A DNA stretch of 5,016 nucleotides from an uncultured Oxalobacter sp. GTDB lineage: Bacteria > Pseudomonadota > Gammaproteobacteria > Burkholderiales > Burkholderiaceae_D. Position 1 is the stretch's first letter; every line of letters begins with the position of its first letter. Positions 1 through 4,713 of this stretch are shown here, in pieces. The position numbers and the translations under genes were made by a program. The DNA lies in contig CALGGD010000151.1 in the NCBI GenBank assembly GCA_937916185.1, positions 1-5,016 on the forward strand. The letters run 5' to 3'. The notes under the pieces were generated by a model. That model ran no database searches. It was not told the DNA's origin and saw nothing but the letters and a program-made list of their open reading frames with translations.

Positions 1-628
1 GGTACGCGGCAATATCGGAACCACCTGCTGTGGCATCCATATCCGCCTCATCCTCAACATTGAACATGACAACCTGGACCAGTTCGGCTTTTTCAAGCAA
101 TGGCAGCGCATCGGCGACCGCACGGATGGATTCCCGGCTTGCATTCCAGCAGATCATCGCTTTCTGACCAACAGTCTCTTTCGGATAATCCGGCGGGATG
201 ATCAGGATGGGACGGCCTGAATTCATCATGACGAACTCAGGGAAATCCGGCGTCACGGAAACACCGGTGGCATCCAGGTTCGTACGGCCGATGACAACCA
301 GGTCATTGATCCTTGCCAACAGGGAGACACTGCTGCTAGCATCCCCTTCCACAACACGGCCTTCATAGGCTTCCAGACCGGTGGACTTGACTTCTTCCTT
401 GAACTCTTCCACAAACTGGCCTGCCTTGTAACGCAGGTATTTCATATGTTCCGCAAACGCCAGGTCCTGGGGCGAATAGAAATAAGAACTCTGGGTTGCC
501 GAGATACCGATTGTTGCAACCCCCAGCAGATGCCCATCATCCGCCTTTGCCAGGTTCGCTGCGATACGGACCCGGTTTTCCAGGATATCTTTTCTGTCCA
601 GATGGACAAGTATGTTTTTATAAGACAT
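1..628 (-). CDS. Universal stress protein (UspA family), C-terminus missing at window edge
   Basis: The minus-strand frame opens with ATG at 628-626 and runs off the left edge after 209 codons. It begins MSYKNILVHLD, the usual first beta strand of UspA proteins. Around residues 110-146 it has the end of a first Usp domain (DLVVIGRTN, then SGRPILIIPP). A second domain starts near residue 150 (QKAMICWNASRESIRAV). This matches the tandem two-domain Usp proteins of about 280 residues common in Betaproteobacteria, so roughly 70 residues are probably missing. Usp proteins are cytoplasmic, nucleotide-binding or regulatory stress factors. The first domain lacks a clear G-x2-G-x9-G-S/T nucleotide motif, so ATP binding by that half is doubtful. 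A strong ribosome site, GGAGG (plus strand 634-638), lies 5 nt upstream of the start. It follows lysC on the same strand after 65 bp with a hairpin between them. Family assignment is firm; the physiological role is unknown. Confidence 0.9.
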   Translation of the reverse strand, partial: MSYKNILVHLDRKDILENRVRIAANLAKADDGHLLGVATIGISATQSSYFYSPQDLAFAEHMKYLRYKAGQFVEEFKEEVKSTGLEAYEGRVVEGDASSSVSLLARINDLVVIGRTNLDATGVSVTPDFPEFVMMNSGRPILIIPPDYPKETVGQKAMICWNASRESIRAVADALPLLEKAELVQVVMFNVEDEADMDATAGGSDIAAY

Positions 629-657
629 TGCGACCTCCGTTTAAGTTTGAGGTGGAA

Positions 658-689
658 GGGATGCCCGCCTGGGTTCCGGCAGGCACCCC
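658..689 (-). other. GC-rich hairpin between lysC and the usp gene
   Basis: Read on the minus strand, 689-678 and 669-658 form a 12-bp stem (two G-U pairs, otherwise Watson-Crick) with an 8-nt loop. It starts 4 nt after the lysC stop codon. No U-run follows in the lysC direction (the next bases are TTCCACCTC), so it is not a standard intrinsic terminator. It could protect the lysC mRNA 3' end or be a weak attenuator ahead of usp. On the plus strand the stem is followed by a short T-rich stretch at 694-701. Confidence 0.55.
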
Positions 690-693
690 TGGA

Positions 694-1944
694 TTATTTT
701 TCCAAGCCAAAAGCCTTATGCAAAGCCCTGACCGCCAGTTCCATATATTTTTCATCAATGATGACAGAAATCTTGATTTCCGATGTCGAAATCATCAGGA
801 TATTGATCCCCTCGGAGAACAGTGTGCTGAACATCTTGGATGCCACACCGACATGGCTCCGCATGCCGATACCGATGGCAGAGACCTTGGAAACCTTGGC
901 ATCACCGATGATGTCTGAGGCACCGATCTCCCCCTTGACCTGATTGTTCAGGATGCCCATCGCCCGGTTATAGTCCGGACGTGGCACCGTAAAGGTGAAG
1001 TCTGTCTTGCCGCCAACAGACTGGTTCTGGATGATCATGTCCACTTCAATGTTGGCATTGGCGATGGCACCCAGGATCTGTGATGCGATACCCGGCCGGT
1101 CAGGAACACCGAGAACGGTGATTTTCGCCTCATCACGGCTGAAAGCGATACCAGAAATAACTGTCGATTCCATATCAGTGTGTTCTTCTTCAAAAGTAAT
1201 CAATGTACCGGATTCCGCCTCTTCTTCCAGTGGCATTTCCGGATCGGTAAGGGATGAAAGCACGCGGGTTGGCACATGGTAACTGCCTGCCAGTTCAACA
1301 GAGCGGGTCTGGAGCACCTTGGATCCCAGGGAAGCCATCTCAAGCATTTCCTCAAAAGTGATTTTCTTGAGCCTCCTGGCGTCAGAGACCACACGTGGAT
1401 CGGTTGTATAGACACCGTCAACATCGGTATAAATCAGGCATTCATCCGCCTTCAATGATGCCGCGATGGCAACAGCGGATGTATCGGAACCACCACGGCC
1501 CAGGGTGGTGATCTCATTCAGGTCATTGACCCCCTGGAAACCCGCAACAATGACAATCTTGCCCCGGTCGAGGTTTTCACGGATTTTCCTGTCATCGATC
1601 GAATGGATGCGTGCCTTGGTATGCGCGGTATCCGTCACGACCGGAACCTGCCAGCCCGTAAAAGAAACCGCCTGTTTCCCAAGCTGCTGGAGCGCCAAAG
1701 ACAGCAGGCCGATGGAAACCTGTTCCCCTGTCGAGGAAATCATATCCAGTTCGCGCTGGTCGGGTTCAGGCATGATTTCACGTGCCAGTCCGATCAACCG
1801 GTTCGTCTCACCAGCCATCGCCGATGGCACCACAACGACCTGATAACCCGCATCGTGCCATTTGGCAACACGCCGTGCCACATTCTTGATGCGGTCGATG
1901 GAACCCATCGATGTACCGCCATATTTATGAACGACTAAAGCCAT
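694..1944 (-). CDS. lysC: Aspartate kinase (aspartokinase), LysC type
   Basis: Cytoplasmic enzyme phosphorylating L-aspartate with ATP to 4-phospho-L-aspartate, the first step to lysine, threonine, methionine and diaminopimelate. The 416 residues match the usual length of monofunctional proteobacterial enzymes. The amino-acid kinase domain spans about residues 1-235, with KYGGTSMG (7-14), STGEQ (71-75), TTLGRGGSDTSA (146-157) and YTDVDGVYTTDP (172-183), all catalytic or nucleotide/aspartate-binding signatures. Two C-terminal ACT domains follow (about 263-340 and 352-412), including VPDRPGIA, IQNQS and the ISTSEIKISVII strand. They form the allosteric site for end-product inhibition, probably lysine and/or threonine; that effector choice is inferred from relatives. 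The ATG start has a modest ribosome site AGAAGA (plus strand 1955-1960) 10 nt upstream. Nothing is broken or missing. The upstream neighbour is accessory AT-rich DNA rather than a housekeeping gene. Confidence 0.98.
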   Translation of the reverse strand: MALVVHKYGGTSMGSIDRIKNVARRVAKWHDAGYQVVVVPSAMAGETNRLIGLAREIMPEPDQRELDMISSTGEQVSIGLLSLALQQLGKQAVSFTGWQVPVVTDTAHTKARIHSIDDRKIRENLDRGKIVIVAGFQGVNDLNEITTLGRGGSDTSAVAIAASLKADECLIYTDVDGVYTTDPRVVSDARRLKKITFEEMLEMASLGSKVLQTRSVELAGSYHVPTRVLSSLTDPEMPLEEEAESGTLITFEEEHTDMESTVISGIAFSRDEAKITVLGVPDRPGIASQILGAIANANIEVDMIIQNQSVGGKTDFTFTVPRPDYNRAMGILNNQVKGEIGASDIIGDAKVSKVSAIGIGMRSHVGVASKMFSTLFSEGINILMISTSEIKISVIIDEKYMELAVRALHKAFGLEK

Positions 1945-1974
1945 AGGATTTCAATCTTCTGAAGTTAAAGGTTC

Positions 1975-2017
1975 AATTCTTAACTCTACATTCTCAATTC
2001 AGAAAATTTTAAGAATT
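1975..2017 (-). repeat. Inverted repeat in the lysC leader
   Basis: AATTCTTAA at 1975-1983 and TTAAGAATT at 2009-2017 are perfect 9-bp inverted arms separated by 25 bases, about 30-70 bases upstream of the lysC start. Part of the left arm (TTAACT, 1980-1985) can instead pair with AGTTAA at 1963-1968, giving a competing 6-bp stem close to the ribosome site. This could be a regulatory leader or chance in AT-rich DNA. Confidence 0.35.
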
Positions 2018-2039
2018 AAGGAAAATCAGCGACTTACAT

Positions 2040-2122
2040 AAAAATATCTGCCCAAAAATTAAGCACAAAAAATTTTCATATACACCTTTTTATACACTTT
2101 TTTCTGTGCTAAGCAGATATTT
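2040..2122. repeat. Long interrupted inverted repeat (~83 bp)
   Basis: AAATATCTGC at 2042-2051 is the exact reverse complement of GCAGATATTT at 2113-2122. Inside it, AGCACA at 2062-2067 pairs with TGTGCT at 2105-2110, and the following A-run pairs with the T-run at about 2098-2103. The two blocks are spaced 10 bases apart on the left and 2 on the right, so the structure has an asymmetric internal loop. It lies between divergent genes at the edge of the accessory region. It could be a protein-binding site, a transcript hairpin, or the remains of a small mobile element. Confidence 0.55.
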
Positions 2123-2194
2123 CCTGATTCTTGCTGATACATCTTTGTGATTGTACCAGCACAGAAGAAAACGGCAACCGAGAGGAGACATGAG

Positions 2195-2431
2195 ATGCCT
2201 AACAAGCACTGCCAGACAATTGAAAGGACATATGACATCAGAACCATGCCAGACGCCCTGTTATCCTTATTGAATCAACTGGATGAAAACAAGATTGATA
2301 CAGCAACCTTCATAAGCGGAGTAAGGGCATTCCATCAGGACTTGCATCTTTACTTTCTAATGGCTGACTCTGTGGACTTCCCGATATTCAAGACCGTTGC
2401 AATGCCGTCTTGTCATTCAGGTCAAAAATAG
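2195..2431 (+). CDS. Small hypothetical protein, 78 residues
   Basis: This is the only likely plus-strand gene in the window. I chose the ATG at 2195 because a good ribosome site, AGGAGA (2183-2188), lies 6 nt upstream. The same frame is open further up to a GTG at 2147, but that start has no comparable site. The protein begins MPNKHCQTIERTYDIRTMPD and has an amphipathic middle (LLSLLNQLDENKID). It shows no signal peptide, membrane segment or catalytic motif that I recognise. It is divergent from lysC and convergent with the minus-strand block to its right. Antisense to its 5' part is a hydrophobic 62-residue frame that I consider less likely. I do not recognise the family. Confidence 0.5.
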   Translation: MPNKHCQTIERTYDIRTMPDALLSLLNQLDENKIDTATFISGVRAFHQDLHLYFLMADSVDFPIFKTVAMPSCHSGQK

Positions 2432-2481
2432 GAAACGAAATATCCCATCTTACAATAGGGCAAATTTGCCCACTCGGGAAA

Positions 2482-2691
2482 ATGAACCTGTCTGAAAAGG
2501 CGAAGGAAAACCAGCTTCGAGGGGCGTCAAACCTTAAAAAAGGCACTGAATCCCCGGTCTGTCAAAATTTTGACACACCGGGAATCGGTCGGGTAAATGA
2601 CATCATTGCCAAAAAAGTCAATATCGATTTCCGGTATGCGCTACGATGTAGCAATGATGGTTATTGTTTGCCGTCTGCTTCTATAAAATGA
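2482..2691 (+). pseudogene. Possible decayed fragment of a ParB-like phage/element protein
   Basis: An open stretch from ATG 2482 encodes NLSEKAKENQLRGAS, then SPVCQNFDTPG and NDIIAKKVNI. That order (KAKENQ, a short Gly/Lys-rich linker, QN-x-D, then an 'IAKKAGVS'-like helix) resembles, from memory, the segment after the ParB-like nuclease domain in many phage and mobile-element ParB-family proteins, just before a helix-turn-helix. The nuclease domain itself and the rest of the helix-turn-helix are absent. The last residues (about from 2636) look non-coding, and the frame overlaps the end of the convergent gene at 2661. There is only a weak ribosome site. It may be a remnant, or a chance reading frame across the palindrome at 2553-2582, which it contains. 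Confidence 0.3.
2553..2582. repeat. 30-bp near-perfect palindrome
   Basis: The sequence is symmetric about the boundary 2567/2568 with a single mismatch (C2559 opposite C2576). The core TGTCAAAATTTTGACA is a perfect 16-bp palindrome, flanked by CCCGGT on the left and ACCGGG on the right. It lies between the ends of convergent genes (2431 plus, 2661 minus), where a bidirectional terminator would be expected. However, neither side has an immediate T-run; on the minus strand a T6 follows only about 12 bases later. The absence of a loop would also suit a dimeric DNA-binding protein. Confidence 0.7.
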
Positions 2692-3008
2692 ACGTTGATT
2701 ACAGGCGGCTGTATGGGTGTTTCATCCTTCCCGGTCATCTCAATGGTGCTGACTGGCTTGCCACATACTGTATCACGGATTTCGGCAAAAGCCCTGACAT
2801 TGCCGTCTAATGCTGATTTGAACAGGGTAGCCGCCAATCTTTCTGCCCCGGTCAATCCCTCGGAATCTTTGCCGTCCAGAATCGCCATCAGGCATTCCCT
2901 CAGGTCTTTCTTCCTGCGCCTCGCTTCGCCTGACGCAATGCCCCCGGCTCTGCCTTTTTTTCTTGCTTCGCTCTCGGTTCGAACAGGTGTAAGGTTGTTG
3001 TCATTCAT
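2661..3008 (-). CDS. Phage-type KGG-motif protein, possibly small-terminase-like, 115 residues
   Basis: The N-terminal part reads SEARKKGRAGGIASGEARRRKK (about residues 13-34 in full), the Gly/Lys/Arg-rich 'KGG' pattern of many phage and plasmid proteins. A helical middle follows (AERLAATLFKSALDGNVRAF, about 55-74), then EIRDTVCGKP and a proline-rich end with VINVHFIE. The same layout occurs in poorly characterised phage proteins sometimes labelled small-terminase-like. A function in packaging is not demonstrated here, and no large terminase is in view. I chose ATG at 3008 rather than 3014: the ribosome site AAGGA (3015-3019) abuts the 3014 ATG with no spacing but lies 6 nt from 3008. It starts 15 bp after the upstream gene's stop and probably shares its transcript. 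It shares a striking motif with the winged-helix gene at 3618-4016. Confidence 0.75.
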   Translation of the reverse strand: MNDNNLTPVRTESEARKKGRAGGIASGEARRRKKDLRECLMAILDGKDSEGLTGAERLAATLFKSALDGNVRAFAEIRDTVCGKPVSTIEMTGKDETPIQPPVINVHFIEADGKQ

Positions 3009-3014
3009 TTTCAT

Positions 3015-3019
3015 TCCTT
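3015..3019 (-). promoter_or_regulatory. Ribosome binding site deciding the start at 3008
   Basis: On the minus strand AAGGA directly touches the ATG at 3014 and sits 6 nt before the in-frame ATG at 3008. Normal spacing therefore favours 3008, shortening the protein by two residues. Confidence 0.6.
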
Positions 3020-3023
3020 GTAG

Positions 3024-3371
3024 TTATCTTTGCATATAGCCTAAAATAAATGCGTCAACGGCAACGGAATCAGCCCCGGCTGTTTCTGCAAAATGCCTGA
3101 TTTCTTCCAGCAGTATCCTTGCCCGTTTCAGCTTGAAAGAGACAAGCCCGGATACCTTGCCCCATGCGTCTGCACTTATGACCGCCCGCAGTTTTTCCAG
3201 TTCATCAGACTTGCTTAGTTTTCCGTCATGGCTTGATTCATAGCCCGCCCGGTACGCTTCTGCATTCCCGTCCATACCAAAATCAAAGCCAGCAACCAAA
3301 GCCCTAGCCGTTTGCTCCTCAATGCCATCAGCAACAGCCGTTGCAACAGCCTTTTCTGTTGTAAGTTCCAT
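3024..3371 (-). CDS. Hypothetical acidic protein, 115 residues
   Basis: First gene downstream of the palindrome array. The protein starts MELTTEKAVATAVADGIEEQ and is rich in Ala, Glu and Asp. It has a tract of likely helices: about 5-30; 55-70 (KSDELEKLRAVISADAW); and a basic helix KLKRARILLEEIRHFAE around 80-96, followed by a hydrophobic end (VAVDAFILGYMQR). No enzyme motif, signal peptide or membrane segment is visible, and I do not recognise the family. The ribosome site is weak (GAAAGA, 3380-3385, 8 nt upstream of ATG). It is separated by only 15 bp from the start of the KGG-motif gene that follows, suggesting a two-gene transcript beginning near the palindrome array. The array could therefore control it. 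Confidence 0.7.
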   Translation of the reverse strand: MELTTEKAVATAVADGIEEQTARALVAGFDFGMDGNAEAYRAGYESSHDGKLSKSDELEKLRAVISADAWGKVSGLVSFKLKRARILLEEIRHFAETAGADSVAVDAFILGYMQR

Positions 3372-3389
3372 GATTCAAGTCTTTCAAAA

Positions 3390-3462
3390 AAAGCCCGCCT
3401 GCAATTTGCAAGACAAAAACCCAATAAAAAAAACAATAGACATATGGCATAGTCTATAAACT
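3390..3462. other. A-rich, low-melting stretch beside the palindrome array
   Basis: The plus strand is strikingly A-rich between 3405 and 3440, including an A8 run. It is followed by an inverted repeat, ATAGAC (3436-3441) and GTCTAT (3452-3457), with a 10-base spacer containing CATATG. An easily melted tract next to repeated protein sites is typical of iteron-type origins; equally, it may simply be promoter DNA for the gene at 3371. I found no consensus DnaA box (TTATNCACA) in it. Confidence 0.4.
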
Positions 3463-3463
3463 C

Positions 3464-3589
3464 CTACAGAAACTGTAGTTAGAAATATCCCAAAACTGTT
3501 ATAAATCACGGGTTTTAACTACAGAAACTGTAGTTAGAAAAATTTGTAACTACAGAAACTGTAGGAGTTACGAGCTACAGAAACTGTAG
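3464..3589. repeat. Array of four identical 15-bp palindromes CTACAGAAACTGTAG
   Basis: Exact copies lie at 3464-3478, 3519-3533, 3550-3564 and 3575-3589. Each is CTACAG-AAA-CTGTAG, so the arms are symmetric while the central AAA gives all four the same orientation. Start-to-start spacings are 55, 31 and 25 bp. Copy 2 extends symmetrically by three further bases on each side (TAA/TTA). Copies 1 and 3 have flanks that are inverted relative to each other (ACTC before copy 1, GAGT after copy 3). A half-site, AAACTGT, at 3493-3499 lies in the long gap between copies 1 and 2. The array begins 29 bp after the winged-helix gene stops and precedes the gene at 3371. It fits iterons of a replication origin or a multi-site operator. 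Confidence 0.9.
3498..3503 (-). promoter_or_regulatory. Candidate -10 element inside the palindrome array
   Basis: On the minus strand TATAAC matches the -10 consensus at five of six positions. It lies between repeats 1 and 2, with repeat 2 where the -35 would fall; there is no good -35 sequence. If real, it would drive the genes at 3371 and 3008 under control of whatever binds the repeats. Confidence 0.25.
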
Positions 3590-3617
3590 CCGTTTAAAAA
3601 TTTTTCCCGTTAGAAAA

Positions 3618-4016
3618 TCAAGGGGGCTTGTAGTATCCGACTTCTGGAAAATCATTCGGATTCCAATCTATGGGCAAATCTGGATTGATGATTGCATACC
3701 TGTTTGCTAGATGCTGTTTCTTTGCTCCTACGGCAATCAGTCGGATAAATCCCTTATCCCGCAATTCTTTCAAGCCCTTGGAAAGAGACAATTCACTGCC
3801 CACAATTCCAAGTTCATGTAACACGGAAAACGGGGCTATCAATTTTCCGTTTTTGCCAAATCTGTATGACATCAACAAATATTCATACAATTTTCTGGAA
3901 GTAGGAGTTAATCCCCAGAAAGCCGGGGCTTTTTGCAAGTCTCTAGCTAGCGGTGACCAAGGGAAGTTGTATATCCCTTTCTTTCTCCGCCTTGCTTCTG
4001 TGGAATCAATGCCCAC
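3618..4016 (-). CDS. Winged-helix protein, putative replication initiator or regulator, 132 residues
   Basis: The protein opens with a basic stretch (STEARRRKK, residues 5-13). A winged-helix-like region follows: TPTSRKLYEYLL (about 37-48), YRFGKNGKLIAPFSVL (51-66), HELGI, then LSLSKGLKELRDKGFIRLI (77-94), where the recognition helix and wing would lie, and NRYAIINPDLP (105-115). This layout resembles small winged-helix proteins of plasmids and phages that initiate replication or regulate transcription. I cannot name a specific family. The start is GTG at 4016, supported by GGGAG (4023-4027) 6 nt upstream and an in-frame stop six codons above it. The start lies 1 bp after the stop of the preceding gene, so translation is probably coupled. 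The palindrome array 29 bp downstream is a natural candidate for its binding site; that link is inferred. Confidence 0.75.
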   Translation of the reverse strand: MGIDSTEARRRKKGIYNFPWSPLARDLQKAPAFWGLTPTSRKLYEYLLMSYRFGKNGKLIAPFSVLHELGIVGSELSLSKGLKELRDKGFIRLIAVGAKKQHLANRYAIINPDLPIDWNPNDFPEVGYYKPP

Positions 4017-4017
4017 T

Positions 4018-4350
4018 TCACACTCCCTGCTTCAAGAGCTTGTACCGCTTCCATCTTGCCGGGTTTTTGTACCGGTTTTCGCCTTCTACCCATTCATCAT
4101 AGAAAAGCCAGCCCCTCTGTCGTAACTCGCTCATCAAGGTACGGAATCGACTGCAACCATGTTTTTGATGGGCTTCCCAATCAGTCAGCCATTCCCCTCG
4201 CTGATACGCCTGAATTACAGCCTCATCAGCAGTCCCTGCTATGGTTTTTCTGGTAGAATTGGAATCGGTATCTTTTGCCCTTGCTTGCCCGGAAACGACA
4301 GCAGGGGCGTTTTCTTTTGTGGCAAGGATGCCGTCATTATGTTTATCCAT
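4018..4350 (-). CDS. Small HTH-like phage/plasmid protein, 110 residues
   Basis: The first 40 residues are polar and probably disordered (many Ala, Thr, Ser, Asp). The conserved-looking part is AVIQAYQRGEWLTDWEAHQK (44-63), then CSRFRTLMSELRQRGWLFYD (66-85) and ARWKRYKL (98-105). This is the pattern 'short helix, WLT-x-x-x-A, second helix with I/M-x-x-L-R-x-x-G, then a wing with W/F-x-x-Y' found in small phage helix-turn-helix proteins (HTH_39-like). A DNA-binding role is inferred. The ribosome site is a G6 run (4356-4361) 5 nt before the ATG, partly overlapping the end of the alpA reading frame 11 bp away, so translation is likely coupled to alpA. It ends 1 bp before the winged-helix gene starts. 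Confidence 0.7.
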   Translation of the reverse strand: MDKHNDGILATKENAPAVVSGQARAKDTDSNSTRKTIAGTADEAVIQAYQRGEWLTDWEAHQKHGCSRFRTLMSELRQRGWLFYDEWVEGENRYKNPARWKRYKLLKQGV

Positions 4351-4361
4351 GACAGCCCCCC

Positions 4362-4610
4362 TTATGCCGTGACAGCCTGACGGCTTGCGTCCATCTTTGC
4401 CAGATAGTCATCAATGTCTGATTCAAGCCATCTGGACATCCGATAGCCCAGCTTCATAGGTTTTGCAAAATTGCCTGCCTTGATTTCTCGGTACAGTTTG
4501 GACTTTGAGAATCTGCAACGGGATACGATTTCATCTACATCAACCGCCCGCCCGTGCCTGCGGGTTTCCCGGTTTTCGTAATCAGGTTGGAATTTAATGA
4601 TATCAGTCAT
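4362..4610 (-). CDS. AlpA-family helix-turn-helix regulator / excisionase-like, 82 residues
   Basis: The protein matches the AlpA fold of phages and integrative elements. AVDVDEIVSRCRFSKSKLYR (22-41) is the helix-turn-helix, GNFAKPMKLGYRMSRW (46-61) the wing with the typical 'F-P-x-x-K-L-G-x-R-x-x-x-W' shape, and LESDIDDYLAKM (62-73) the closing helix. The usual FP is FAKP here. Related proteins act as transcription regulators or as excisionases controlling element excision, and are normally 60-90 residues long. A good ribosome site AAAGGA (4617-4622) lies 6 nt before the ATG. It is the first gene of a tight three-gene set with the HTH gene and the winged-helix gene. Its presence is the clearest evidence that this is a prophage, satellite or integrative element. 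No integrase is in view. Confidence 0.85.
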   Translation of the reverse strand: MTDIIKFQPDYENRETRRHGRAVDVDEIVSRCRFSKSKLYREIKAGNFAKPMKLGYRMSRWLESDIDDYLAKMDASRQAVTA

Positions 4611-4641
4611 GCTTTATCCTTTAAAAAAAGTTCAAAGAATC

Positions 4642-4660
4642 CCACATCATTGCAATGTGG
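4642..4660. other. Small hairpin between the right-edge gene and alpA
   Basis: CCACAT (4642-4647) and ATGTGG (4655-4660) form a perfect 6-bp stem with a 7-base loop. An overlapping palindrome, CATTGCAATG (4648-4657), lies inside. On the minus strand a T7 run follows about 11 bases later (plus-strand A-run near 4623-4629). That is too far for a normal terminator, and the structure lies within the alpA leader. It may be an operator for alpA autoregulation. Confidence 0.4.
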
Positions 4661-4713
4661 TTATGGCTGAATTTTGATTTGTCGGATAAAGGTAAAAGAT
4701 TAGGTAATTTAAG

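Larger units (their letters stand above)
1945..2194. other. AT-rich non-coding stretch between lysC and accessory DNA
   Basis: No convincing gene lies in these 250 bases, which separate divergent genes. The stretch must hold the lysC promoter (minus) and that of the small plus-strand gene, but no clear -35/-10 pair stands out in either direction. It contains inverted repeats (1975-2017 and 2040-2122, listed separately) and two near-identical 12-bp direct repeats (TATACACCTTTT and TATACACTTTTT, about 2080-2103). Its composition is clearly more AT-rich than lysC. It is the likely junction between chromosome and accessory element. Confidence 0.6.

Noticed and set aside
446..1938. Several plus-strand reading frames opposite usp and lysC
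   Set aside because: They are antisense shadows of well-supported genes and show no protein-like motifs or ribosome sites.
1945..2160. Lysine riboswitch upstream of lysC
   Set aside because: None of the conserved GC-containing riboswitch core elements is visible; the stretch is AT-rich with simple inverted repeats only.
2059..2247. Minus-strand 62-residue hydrophobic reading frame (membrane peptide or toxin-like)
   Set aside because: It has one hydrophobic stretch and a weak AGGG site, but it is antisense to the plus-strand gene with a better ribosome site, and its end runs through the AT-rich inverted repeat, which yields a low-complexity Lys/Tyr tail.
1945..2700. tRNA gene as integration site
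   Set aside because: No cloverleaf or T-loop consensus (GGTTCGAATCC-like) could be found on either strand.
3464..3589. CRISPR array
   Set aside because: Repeats are only 15 bp, themselves fully palindromic, and spacers are 40, 16 and 10 bp; no cas genes are present.
2695..4380. Plus-strand reading frames opposite the minus-strand accessory genes
   Set aside because: They mirror genes with good ribosome sites and tight operon spacing; their translations have no recognisable domains.
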